Of a stretch of 36,771 nt of DNA, positions 30,349 through 36,771 are shown in pieces (the first letter of the stretch is position 1; each line of letters opens with the position of its first letter). Origin of the DNA: Candidatus Rokuibacteriota bacterium. GTDB taxonomy: Bacteria; Methylomirabilota; Methylomirabilia; Rokubacteriales; CSP1-6. The DNA lies in contig QHSX01000070.1 in NCBI GenBank assembly GCA_003221695.1, positions 1-36,771 of the forward strand, in the 5' to 3' direction. Made by a program: the position numbers and the translations under genes. The notes beneath the pieces are model-generated. The model had not been told where the DNA came from. It saw only the letters and a program-made list of their open reading frames with translations, and did no database searches.

Positions 30349-31920
30349 GTGGCCGGTTTCGTCGATGTCGTGCTCCGCGGCCTGGCGCTGTGCGGCCAGG
30401 CGGTGGCGATCGGCGGCGTGCTGTTTGCGCTGCTGGTCCTCCGGCCCGCGGTGCACGCGCGGCCCGCCCTCGTGCCGCTGCTCGACCGGAGCCTCGCATT
30501 CTCGGCGGTGGGTGCAGCCGTCGTCTGTGTCGCGCAGCTCCTCTCGCTCGCCGTCGGTCTCGGCTCGCTGGCCGGCGATGACGGCTGGCCCGTCCGGGAC
30601 CTCCTCGCCACGACCTACGTCCGGACGGTCGCCGTCCGCGTCCTCGCCAGCGCCGGGCTGGTCGTCGGCGCTCTCCGCCTCCGCCGGGGGACGGGCAGGG
30701 GGCGCGGCTGGCTCGCGCTCTGTGGGGTGGCGCTGGTGCTGGCGGCGAGCGCGTCGTGGACCAGTCACGCGGCGGCGCGCCTGGGGTCGCGCGGCCTGCT
30801 ACTGGCGCTCGATGGCGTCCACCAGCTCGCGGCAGCGGCGTGGGTCGGCGGCCTCGCGCACCTCGTCGTCACGGGGCTCGGGCGGAGCGAGCGCCTGTGG
30901 CCGGCGCTCTTGCTCCGACGCTTCTCGGCGCTCGCGCTCACGGCGGTCGGGATCCTCGTGGCCGGCGGCCTCGCGCTCACGCTCGCGTTCGTCGGCGGCG
31001 TCCTCCCGCTGCTCGGGACCGCGTACGGCATGATGGTGCTCACCAAGGTGGCGATCCTCGCCGCCCTCCTGCTCCTCGGCGCGCTGAACTTCGTCGCGGT
31101 GCGCCGGCTCCCGCCGGAGGCCGACGTCGGCTCCGCGCGGCTCCGTCGGCTCGTCGAGGTCGAGCTCGGGCTCGGCCTCACGACCCTGTTCGTCGCGGCG
31201 TCGCTGACCTCGCTCCCGCCCGCGGTCGACGTGGTCACGGACCGCGCGACGCTCGCCGAGGTCGTCACGCGGTTCACCCCCAAGTGGCCGACGCTCTCGT
31301 CGCCGCCGATCGAGGCGCTGCCCGTGGACGATCGTGACGCCCCGCGGACCGCCGCGGACCGCGCGTGGTCCGAGTTCAACCACAACGTCGCCGGGCTGTT
31401 CGTGCTCACCATGGGGCTGCTCGCGATCGTCCACGCGACCGGCCGCGCGGGCTGGGCGCGCCACTGGCCGCTGATCTTCCTCGGGCTCGCCGCCTTCCTG
31501 GCGATCCGCGACGACCCCGGCGCCTGGCCGCTCGGGCCGTTGGGGTTCTGGGAGAGCTGGGCGTATCCCGCCGTGCTCCAGCACCGCGTGTTCGTCCTGC
31601 TGGTCATCGTCTTCGCGATCTTCGAGTGGATGGTCCGCGCGGGGCGCCTGCGCACCCGGCAGGCGGCGCTCGTCTTTCCGCTCGTCTGCGCGGTCGGCGG
31701 GGGCTTCCTCCTGACGCACTCGCACGCGAGCCTCGGGCTCAAGGAAGAGTTCCTGACGGAGGTGACCCACGCGCCGCTCGGCCTCCTCGGGATGCTCGTC
31801 GGCTGGGGCCGATGGCTCGAGCTCGGGCTCCCGTCGCCCGAGGGACGGATTCCCCGGTGGCTCTGGTCCGGCGCGCTCGCCGCGGTCGGTGTCCTGCTGA
31901 TCTTCTATCGGGAGAGCTGA
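30349..31920 (+). CDS. CopD-like multi-pass membrane protein
   Basis: A 523-aa integral membrane protein with roughly a dozen hydrophobic segments. The LDGVHQLAAAAWVGGLAHLVV region (about 155-175) matches the CopD signature (H-x-L-a-a-a-x-W-x-G-G). A possible second module follows after about residue 340, with an FNHNVAGLFVLTMGLL segment and late helices ending LLTHSHASLGLKEEFLTEVTH, which is His-rich. CopD proteins are placed in copper handling. Here the context is a lipid or alcohol-phosphate biosynthesis operon, so a role in metal supply or periplasmic electron transfer is possible but not shown. GTG 30349 lies 6 bp after the upstream stop. Confidence 0.78.
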   Translation: MAGFVDVVLRGLALCGQAVAIGGVLFALLVLRPAVHARPALVPLLDRSLAFSAVGAAVVCVAQLLSLAVGLGSLAGDDGWPVRDLLATTYVRTVAVRVLASAGLVVGALRLRRGTGRGRGWLALCGVALVLAASASWTSHAAARLGSRGLLLALDGVHQLAAAAWVGGLAHLVVTGLGRSERLWPALLLRRFSALALTAVGILVAGGLALTLAFVGGVLPLLGTAYGMMVLTKVAILAALLLLGALNFVAVRRLPPEADVGSARLRRLVEVELGLGLTTLFVAASLTSLPPAVDVVTDRATLAEVVTRFTPKWPTLSSPPIEALPVDDRDAPRTAADRAWSEFNHNVAGLFVLTMGLLAIVHATGRAGWARHWPLIFLGLAAFLAIRDDPGAWPLGPLGFWESWAYPAVLQHRVFVLLVIVFAIFEWMVRAGRLRTRQAALVFPLVCAVGGGFLLTHSHASLGLKEEFLTEVTHAPLGLLGMLVGWGRWLELGLPSPEGRIPRWLWSGALAAVGVLLIFYRES

Positions 31921-31921
31921 C

Positions 31922-32908
31922 CTGCGTTCCGTCCGCGCGGCGCTGCTCGTCCTCGGCGTGGGCCTGCTCGCCGTCCTCGTGGCGACGAACGACCCGGCGG
32001 CGATCCTCGCCTCGATCGTCCAGCTCTCCTGGCGGCTCGCGATCGTCCTCTGCTTCCCGGTGGTGCTGGTCATGGTGTTCGACACGCTCGGCTGGCGCTT
32101 CGCGTTTCTCCAGGAGGGCGTTGCCTTCCGCACCCTCCTCTGGGTCCGGCTCGCGGGCGAGGCGTTCAACGTCGCGACGCCGACGGCGGCGCTCGGCGGG
32201 GAAGCGGTCAAAGCCTGGCTCCTGCGGGGCCTGGTCCCGCTCGACACGAGCGTGCCCTCTGTGATCGTCGCGAAGACCACGATCACGATCGCGCAGGGCC
32301 TCTTCCTGCTGCTCGGCATCGTGCTGGCCTTCGCCGGCACGCTCCCCGGGTCGCCGCTCCTCTATGGAATGCTCTGGCTCCTCGCGATCGAGACGGTCGC
32401 GCTCGCGGGCTTCGTCGTCGCGCAGACGCGCGGTCTGCTCGGGTGGGGCGGGCGGCTCGTCGCCCAACTCGGGCTCGAGCACGGGCACGGGGAGGCGCTC
32501 GGGCGCATCGACGAAGTGCTCGCGCGCTTTTACCGGACCGCCCCCTGGCGCCTCGTCCTCTCGCTCGCGTTTCATCTGGTTGCGTGGCTGCTCGGCTCGC
32601 TCGAGGCCTGGCTGATCTTGCAGTTCCTGGGCGTCCCGGTCTCGCTGACGACGGCCACCGTGATCGAGTCCTTCGGCACGGCGGTCCGCTTCGCCACGTT
32701 CCTGATCCCGGCGAGCCTCGGCGCCCTCGAGGGCGGCTACGTGGTCACGTTCGCCGCGCTCGGCCTCGGACCGGCGACGGCGGTCGCGTTCAGCCTGGTG
32801 CGCCGGGTGCGCGAGGCCGCCTGGGTGGGCCTGGGTCTGCTCGTCTTCGCGCTGGCCCGCCCCGCGGCTGGGCCGCTCCCGGATTCGCCTGCGGCGAGGC
32901 GAATTTAA
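31922..32908 (+). CDS. Flippase-like membrane protein (lysylphosphatidylglycerol synthase TM / UPF0104 family)
   Basis: A multi-pass inner-membrane protein of about 328 aa. The conserved GEAFNVATPTAALGGEAVK region (about 80-98) is the family's P-x-x-x-L-G-G-E motif, and a second region with IPASLGALEGGY (about 260-271) is also typical. Members of this group are implicated in moving phospholipids or lipid-linked groups across membranes, or are near aminoacyl-lipid synthases. CTG 31922 is the suggested start: GGGAGAG lies 5 nt before it and it gives a full first helix (RSVRAALLVLGVGLLAVLVA). The GTG at 31958 would remove half of that helix. It is the last gene of the operon, and a hairpin covers its stop codon. 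Confidence 0.8.
   Translation: MRSVRAALLVLGVGLLAVLVATNDPAAILASIVQLSWRLAIVLCFPVVLVMVFDTLGWRFAFLQEGVAFRTLLWVRLAGEAFNVATPTAALGGEAVKAWLLRGLVPLDTSVPSVIVAKTTITIAQGLFLLLGIVLAFAGTLPGSPLLYGMLWLLAIETVALAGFVVAQTRGLLGWGGRLVAQLGLEHGHGEALGRIDEVLARFYRTAPWRLVLSLAFHLVAWLLGSLEAWLILQFLGVPVSLTTATVIESFGTAVRFATFLIPASLGALEGGYVVTFAALGLGPATAVAFSLVRRVREAAWVGLGLLVFALARPAAGPLPDSPAARRI
32883..32906 (+). terminator. Terminator-like hairpin over the flippase stop codon
   Basis: ATTCGCCT (32883-32890) pairs perfectly with AGGCGAAT (32897-32904) around a 6-nt loop and is followed by TT and AAAG. The tail is short, so termination may be partial. It marks the end of the operon and precedes the amidase gene. Confidence 0.5.
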
Positions 32909-32951
32909 AGCGCACTGGCCCGCGGTGGGCGTTGCTAGAATTGGCCTCACC

Positions 32952-34412
32952 GTGAGCCAGATACGTCGCGCCATCATCCTCGGGGGACTCCTGCTCATCC
33001 CGGCGGGAAGAGCCGCGGGCGCCACGCTGCCCACGGTGACCCATCAGGGTCGACCCTACGTCGAGCTCAGACGACTCGCGGACTCCCTGAACCGCGCCGG
33101 GCTCGAGGCGCGCCCGTCGAGCACGCGGGCCAGGCTCAGGTTCCCGGGGCACGTCGTGACCTTCACCCGCAACTGGGCCCAGATCCTCGTGAACAACACC
33201 CCCGTCGTGCTCGACGCGCCCGTGCGCGTGAGGCGCGGGGTGTGGCTCGTGCCCGAGTCGTTCGTGGGCCGGGTGCTCCCGCGGCTCACCGCCGGGGTGT
33301 CCGTCGCCGCCGCTCCGGCGGCGGCCAGGGCGCCCACGCCCGAGGTCGTCCTCGAGGAGCTCCGCTTCCGCTCGTACCCCTCGTTCACCCGCGTCGTCCT
33401 CGAGACTTCCGGCCTCCTCGCGTACCGCGTCGAGCAGCCGGGCCCGAAAGAGGCGCGGATCCGGCTGATCGGCCTCGCGGCCACGGCGCAGGTCGAGGAG
33501 ATCCGCGACGGCTTCGTGGGCGAGGTGCGCGTCGAGCGCGCGGGCGGGGACGCCCTCCTGCGCGTCGTCTTCGAGGGCACGGCGGGGACGGTGCGCGCGA
33601 GCACGCTCGCGGACCCGCATCGCCTCGTCCTCGAGTTCACGCGTCCGACCGAGCCCGGGCCGCCGCAGGAAGAGGTGGCGCCACTCCGCACGCTCGTGCT
33701 CGACGCGGGCCACGGCGGCCACGACTCCGGCGCGCTGGGGCCGACCGGTCTCATGGAGAAGGAGCTCGTGCTCGACGTGACCCGGCGCGCTGCGAAGCTC
33801 GCCGAGGAGCGGCTCGGCGTCCGCGTGCTCCTGACGCGCGATGCCGACGCCTTCGTCGCGCTGCGGGACCGTACGAGCTTCGCGAACCGCGCCCGCGCCG
33901 ACCTCTTCGTGTCGATCCACGCGAACGCGCACCGCCAGGCCATGACCGACGGCGTCGAGACCTACTTCCTGTCCTCCGAGGCGACGGACAGCGAGGCGCG
34001 CCAGGTCGCGGCGCAGGAGAACGGCGTCGTCCAGCTCGAGAGCGCGTCGGGGCGCGGCGGGGCCCCGAAGGACATCGTGAAGACGATCCTCTGGGATCTC
34101 GCCCAGTCCGAGTTCCAGACGGAGTCCTCGCGGCTGGCGGAGATCGTCCACGACTCGATGACGCAGTCGCTCCGCATCGGGAACCGGGGTGTCAAGCAGG
34201 CGGGGTTCTACGTCCTGGGAGGCGCGGCGATGCCCGCCATCCTGATCGAGATCGGCTTCATCACGAACCCGAAGGAGGAGCGCCGGCTGAGAGACCCGCG
34301 GCACCGAGACGAGATCGCGCGGGCCATCGTCGCCGGCCTCGCCGAGTACAAGCGCAACTGGGACCAGCGCGTCCGCGCCGCGGGCGAGCCGTCGCTGACG
34401 AAGACGCGGTAA
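32952..34412 (+). CDS. N-acetylmuramoyl-L-alanine amidase (AmiC-like, Amidase_3) with AMIN and Cu-amine-oxidase-like N-terminal domains
   Basis: Secreted peptidoglycan hydrolase, about 486 aa, that cuts the amide bond between MurNAc and L-Ala. A short hydrophobic signal ([17 protein letters not shown]) is followed by a domain with [13 protein letters not shown] and [12 protein letters not shown], like the copper amine oxidase N-terminal-like repeat. An AMIN-type region follows (about 120-230), then the Amidase_3 zinc domain. Its ligands are readable: His and Glu in [14 protein letters not shown] and LMEKELVLD, His in VSIHANA, and the catalytic Glu in [12 protein letters not shown] 32952 gives a normal signal peptide; GTG 32925 is a weaker alternative. 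TAGAAT at 32936-32941 could serve as a -10 box. Confidence 0.92.
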   Translation: MSQIRRAIILGGLLLIPAGRAAGATLPTVTHQGRPYVELRRLADSLNRAGLEARPSSTRARLRFPGHVVTFTRNWAQILVNNTPVVLDAPVRVRRGVWLVPESFVGRVLPRLTAGVSVAAAPAAARAPTPEVVLEELRFRSYPSFTRVVLETSGLLAYRVEQPGPKEARIRLIGLAATAQVEEIRDGFVGEVRVERAGGDALLRVVFEGTAGTVRASTLADPHRLVLEFTRPTEPGPPQEEVAPLRTLVLDAGHGGHDSGALGPTGLMEKELVLDVTRRAAKLAEERLGVRVLLTRDADAFVALRDRTSFANRARADLFVSIHANAHRQAMTDGVETYFLSSEATDSEARQVAAQENGVVQLESASGRGGAPKDIVKTILWDLAQSEFQTESSRLAEIVHDSMTQSLRIGNRGVKQAGFYVLGGAAMPAILIEIGFITNPKEERRLRDPRHRDEIARAIVAGLAEYKRNWDQRVRAAGEPSLTKTR

Positions 34413-34417
34413 GCGCC

Positions 34418-35149
34418 GTGCCCCGTCCCGACGGCCGCGCCCCCGATCAGCTCCGGCCGGTCACCGTCACCCGGGACTTCCTGCTCCACCCCGAGGGCTC
34501 CGTGCTGGTCGAGTTCGGGGCGACCAAGGTGATCTGCACGGCGTCGCTCGAGGACAAGGTGCCGCCCTTCCTGAAGGGCCAGGGGCAGGGCTGGGTCACA
34601 GCGGAATACGCGATGCTGCCGCGCGCGACCAACACGCGCACGCCCCGCGAGATCCGCGGCCCGAGCGGCCGGTCGCAGGAGATCCAGCGGCTCGTCGGCC
34701 GCGCCCTGCGCGCCGTCATCGACCGGGCGAAGCTCGGTGATCGCACGGTGTGGGTGGACTGCGACGTGATCCAGGCGGACGGCGGCACGCGCACCGCCGC
34801 CATCACGGGCAGCTTCATCGCCGTGGCGGACGCGATCGCGAAGATCCCCGGGCTCCAGCCGTCGACGGCGATCCGCGACCACGTCGCCGCGATCAGCGTC
34901 GGCGTCGTCCAGGGCCAGGCGGTGCTCGACCTCTGCTACGCCGAGGACTCGAGCGCCGAGGTGGACATGAACGTCGTCATGACCGGCAGCGGCGAGTTCG
35001 TGGAGGTGCAGGGCACCGCCGAGCAGGTGCCCTTCGGCCGCGCGCGGCTGGACGCGCTCCTCACCATCGCCGCGGGCGCCATCCGTCATCTCATTCGCCT
35101 CCAGCGCCGCGCCCTCGACGCGCGTGCCGAGCGCGTCTTCAGCCTCTAG
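34418..35149 (+). CDS. rph: Ribonuclease PH
   Basis: Phosphate-dependent 3'-to-5' exoribonuclease that trims tRNA 3' ends; works as a hexamer in the cytoplasm. The 243-aa product has the typical order: [31 protein letters not shown] near the N-terminus, [16 protein letters not shown], the phosphate-site [18 protein letters not shown] and [18 protein letters not shown], and [22 protein letters not shown] 34418 lies 5 bp after the amidase stop. The family length is 237-250, so it is complete. Its start has no strong Shine-Dalgarno sequence. Confidence 0.97.
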   Translation: MPRPDGRAPDQLRPVTVTRDFLLHPEGSVLVEFGATKVICTASLEDKVPPFLKGQGQGWVTAEYAMLPRATNTRTPREIRGPSGRSQEIQRLVGRALRAVIDRAKLGDRTVWVDCDVIQADGGTRTAAITGSFIAVADAIAKIPGLQPSTAIRDHVAAISVGVVQGQAVLDLCYAEDSSAEVDMNVVMTGSGEFVEVQGTAEQVPFGRARLDALLTIAAGAIRHLIRLQRRALDARAERVFSL

Positions 35150-35738
35150 GCCGCGTCTGGTCCTCGCGACGCTGAACCTCGCGAAGGCGCGCGAGCTGGC
35201 CGCGCACCTGGGCGACATTCCCTACGAGGTCCGTGTGCTCGCCGAGCTGCCGGGCGCCGCGCTTCCCGAGGAGACGGGCGATACGTACCGCGCCAACGCG
35301 CTCCTGAAGGCGCGCGCCGCCGCGCGGTTCACCGGGGCGTGGGCGCTCGGCGACGACTCCGGCATCGAGGTGGCCGCGCTCCGGGGCGCGCCCGGCGTGC
35401 GGTCGGCGCGGTTCGGCGGCCCGGGGCTCGACGACGCGGGCCGGTGCGCCCTGCTCCTCGAGGCGCTCCGCGACGTCCCGCCCGCCGAGCGGGTGGCGCG
35501 CTTCCGCTGCGTCGTCGCGCTCGTGGATCCGGCCGGCGGCGAGCACACGGCCGAGGGATTCGTCGACGGCGTCATCACCGATGCGCCGCGCGGGCGCCAC
35601 GGCTTCGGCTACGACCCGGTCTTCCTCTACCCGCCGCTCGCTCAGACCTTCGCGGAGCTCGCGCCCGAGGAGAAGGCGCGCGTGGACCACCGCGGGCGGG
35701 CCGTGCGGGCGGCCCGGCGCTTCCTCGGGATGCATTGA
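35124..35738 (+). CDS. rdgB: RdgB/HAM1 family non-canonical purine NTP pyrophosphatase
   Basis: House-cleaning pyrophosphatase that removes dITP, dXTP and related nucleotides, 204 aa. The N-terminal T-x-N-x-x-K motif (ATLNLAK) contacts phosphate. DDSGIEV, then [10 protein letters not shown] and the HGFGYDPVF segment form the substrate site. GTG 35124 overlaps the end of rph by 26 bp. The pair rph-rdgB is common in bacteria. Its stop codon lies inside the -35 box of the next promoter. Confidence 0.96.
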   Translation: MPSASSASRPRLVLATLNLAKARELAAHLGDIPYEVRVLAELPGAALPEETGDTYRANALLKARAAARFTGAWALGDDSGIEVAALRGAPGVRSARFGGPGLDDAGRCALLLEALRDVPPAERVARFRCVVALVDPAGGEHTAEGFVDGVITDAPRGRHGFGYDPVFLYPPLAQTFAELAPEEKARVDHRGRAVRAARRFLGMH

Positions 35739-35763
35739 CAAGGTGTGGACGAAATCCTATAGT
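35735..35763 (+). promoter_or_regulatory. Near-consensus sigma-70 promoter of the DUF1330 gene
   Basis: TTGACA (35735-35740), exactly 17 bp, and TATAGT (35758-35763). This is the best promoter match in the window. The -35 box overlaps the rdgB stop codon. Transcription would begin near 35770, leaving about 125 nt before the start codon. Confidence 0.8.
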
Positions 35764-35769
35764 TCCGCC

Positions 35770-35889
35770 GCGCTGACACATCGTGCGGAGTGCACCCCCG
35801 GCGCCCGCCCACGGTTGGGAGGAGGCGCACGGCAAAACGCCCCGTCCAGGGAATCGACATGACGGGGCGTTTGTGTTCTCACGGAGGAG
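35770..35889 (+). ncRNA. Structured 5' leader / possible attenuator or small RNA
   Basis: The leader can form an outer 6-bp stem, CGTGCG (35782-35787) with CGCACG (35826-35831), then the strong terminator-like hairpin at 35835-35872. A promoter, a structured domain, an intrinsic-terminator shape and then a Shine-Dalgarno (GGAGGAG at 35883) is the layout of a riboswitch or attenuator. I do not recognise a known riboswitch class. A free small RNA of about 105 nt is the other reading. Confidence 0.4.
35835..35872 (+). terminator. Terminator-like hairpin in the DUF1330 leader
   Basis: AAACGCCCCGTC (35835-35846) and GACGGGGCGTTT (35861-35872) form a perfect 12-bp stem with a 14-nt loop, followed by GTGTTCT. 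The U run is weak and interrupted. It sits after a strong promoter and before the gene, so it is either a bidirectional terminator, an attenuator, or the end of a small RNA. Confidence 0.6.
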
Positions 35890-35895
35890 ATGCCC

Positions 35896-36282
35896 ATGAA
35901 GACTCAATACGTGGTCACGCTGGCGGTCGTCGCTGGCTTCGGACTTGGTGCTGTCACGGTCCAAAGTCTTCACGCCCAAGCGAAGCCGCCCGTCTACTAC
36001 ATCGCGGAAATCGATGTGACGAACGTGGACGCCTACGTGAAGGAGTACGCTCCGGTCGCCCAGGGCACGATCAAGAAGTTCGGCGGCCGGCTCCTCGCTG
36101 CAGGACAAAAGGTAACTGCGATCGAAGGGCAACCGCCGAAACCGCGCGTTGCCGTACAGGTGTGGGACAGCATGGAGAGAATTAAGGCGTGGCGCAATTC
36201 AGCGGAGTATAAGGAGGCTCGGAAAATCGGCGACAAGTATGCGAAGTTCCGTGCCTTCACCGTCGAGGGCTTACCGCAATAG
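35896..36282 (+). CDS. Secreted DUF1330 family protein
   Basis: A 128-aa protein with an N-terminal signal peptide (MKTQYVVTLAVVAGFGLGAV, cleavage probably after HAQA), then one DUF1330-type alpha-beta barrel domain: YYIAEIDVTNVDAYVKEYAP, GGRLLAAG, VAVQVWDSMERIKAW and a YKEARKIGDKYAKFRAF tail. Members bind or degrade unknown small molecules. ATG 35896 is preferred because GGAGGAG ends 6 nt before it; ATG 35890 would touch the Shine-Dalgarno. Codon use is more AT-rich than in its neighbours (ATT AAG, GAG TAT AAG), hinting at transfer. It has its own promoter and leader and is followed by tRNA-Pro. Confidence 0.88.
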   Translation: MKTQYVVTLAVVAGFGLGAVTVQSLHAQAKPPVYYIAEIDVTNVDAYVKEYAPVAQGTIKKFGGRLLAAGQKVTAIEGQPPKPRVAVQVWDSMERIKAWRNSAEYKEARKIGDKYAKFRAFTVEGLPQ

Positions 36283-36306
36283 TAAGTGATAGGATTTTCT
36301 AAGGTT

Positions 36307-36383
36307 CGGGGTGTGGCGCAGCCTGGTAGCGCACCTGCTTTGGGAGCAGGGGGCCGGAGGTTCAAATCCTCTCACCCCGACCA
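36307..36383 (+). tRNA. tRNA-Pro (anticodon TGG)
   Basis: A 77-nt cloverleaf: acceptor stem CGGGGTG/CACCCCG, D arm GCGCAGCCTGGTAGCGC, anticodon stem CCTGC/GCAGG around loop TTTGGGA (anticodon TGG), T arm GGAGG-TTCAAAT-CCTCT (one G-T pair), discriminator A and an encoded CCA. TGG reads CCA and, by wobble, other Pro codons. Confidence 0.97.
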
Positions 36384-36771
36384 CCATTACAACCTCTACC
36401 GTGCCGCTCTTGTGCGGGTTCTGTGCGGGAACAGTCTTCTCACACTCGTCTGAGCCCATGCAAGAGAGAATTTTCAAGCTGGCCGTTCTCGGGGGCACAG
36501 GGGACCAGGGGGCCAGAGAAAATTTCAAACGGGGGCCAAACGAGCCGGGTTGCGCCCGAGGGGATCGGGAGGCTTTGATTGCAGAGTCGCCAGCACCCCT
36601 CGCTCGAACGGTAACGAGTGAACGGTCAATGGAGCCATCCCCCGATAGGAGCTATCCCCGATACGTCGAACGGGGACCCCTCCTCCTGGCTAGCATGCTC
36701 GCGGGGCAGTACTGAGCCTGTGCGCGAGTTTCAGTTGTATGGGTCCCTCTCAGGGGAGAAACGGCTGCATG
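36384..36771. other. Stretch without a supportable gene, downstream of tRNA-Pro
   Basis: No open frame here has a family motif. A 73-bp segment (36470-36542) repeats GGGGGC blocks in GGGGGCACAGGGG, GGGGGCCAGAG and GGGGGCCAAAC, and base composition is lower in GC than the neighbouring genes. This may be a remnant of a mobile element that used the tRNA-Pro 3' end, but no integrase gene is intact in the window. Confidence 0.4.
36411..36429. repeat. Short tandem direct repeat beside tRNA-Pro
   Basis: TGTGCGGG occurs at 36411-36418 and again at 36422-36429, one helical turn apart, 28 bp after the tRNA CCA. This spacing is compatible with a protein-binding site but is short enough to be chance. 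Confidence 0.35.

Noticed and set aside
31739-34304. Two long minus-strand frames over the flippase and amidase genes
   Set aside because: Both are highly charged shadow frames; the plus-strand proteins have signal peptide, helices and catalytic motifs.
36271-36528. A minus-strand frame that reads through tRNA-Pro
   Set aside because: The part over the tRNA is the common spurious translation of a tRNA gene. The upstream part could be a decayed integrase end, but nothing supports it.
1-36771. CRISPR array or toxin-antitoxin/defence island
   Set aside because: I saw no regularly spaced repeats and no cas, restriction, retron or abortive-infection motifs in any frame.

Overview
This is a GC-rich window of about 70% G+C, dense with overlapping genes and with many GTG starts. 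The mix of LLM-class oxidoreductases, a DUF917/DUF1177 catabolic island, a molybdenum hydroxylase and an Opp/Dpp transporter suggests a soil or sediment bacterium. A Rokubacteria/Methylomirabilota-like or deltaproteobacterial-like lineage would fit, but nothing in the window proves the taxon.

Layout. (1) 1-3241 is the end of an integrated element: a truncated IS5/IS1182-type transposase, about 1.2 kb with no convincing gene, a small excisionase-like HTH protein, and a tyrosine integrase ending 7 bp from the 3' end of tRNA-Leu(CAG), a likely attachment site. (2) 3242-4934 is a translation-rescue block: tRNA-Leu, smpB, ssrA (tmRNA) and, 9 nt later, a dipeptidase E gene. (3) 4931-19822 is a minus-strand array of 16 closely packed genes, many joined by 4-bp ATGA/GTGA overlaps. 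An IclR regulator with a palindrome at its start is followed by a three-subunit molybdenum hydroxylase, an LLM oxidoreductase, a MoaD/ThiS-like protein, a small HapK-like protein, a complete Dpp/Opp-type ABC importer, DUF917, a second HapK-like protein, an SDR and DUF1177. It reads as a regulated uptake and oxidation module for an unknown small organic substrate, possibly a heterocycle, cyclic amide or peptide-like compound. (4) 19896-24467 continues on the minus strand with an M24 peptidase, two more LLM oxidoreductases and a threonine-synthase-like PLP enzyme. (5) 24583-32908 is a plus-strand operon behind a good sigma-70-like promoter: HAD hydrolase, sugar-type nucleotidyltransferase, ATP-grasp protein, class III aminotransferase, Gfo/Idh/MocA dehydrogenase, CDP-alcohol phosphotransferase with a degenerate nucleotidyltransferase domain, CopD-like membrane protein and a flippase-like membrane protein. 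This is the best candidate for an undescribed system. It could make, attach and move an amino-alcohol or cyclitol-type phospholipid head group. (6) 32952-35738 holds cell-wall and RNA/nucleotide housekeeping genes: amidase, rph and rdgB. (7) 35735-36383 has a near-consensus promoter, a structured leader with a terminator-like hairpin, a secreted DUF1330 protein and tRNA-Pro(TGG). The last 388 bp have no gene I can support.

All functional names come from reading motifs in the translated sequence; no database search was run.
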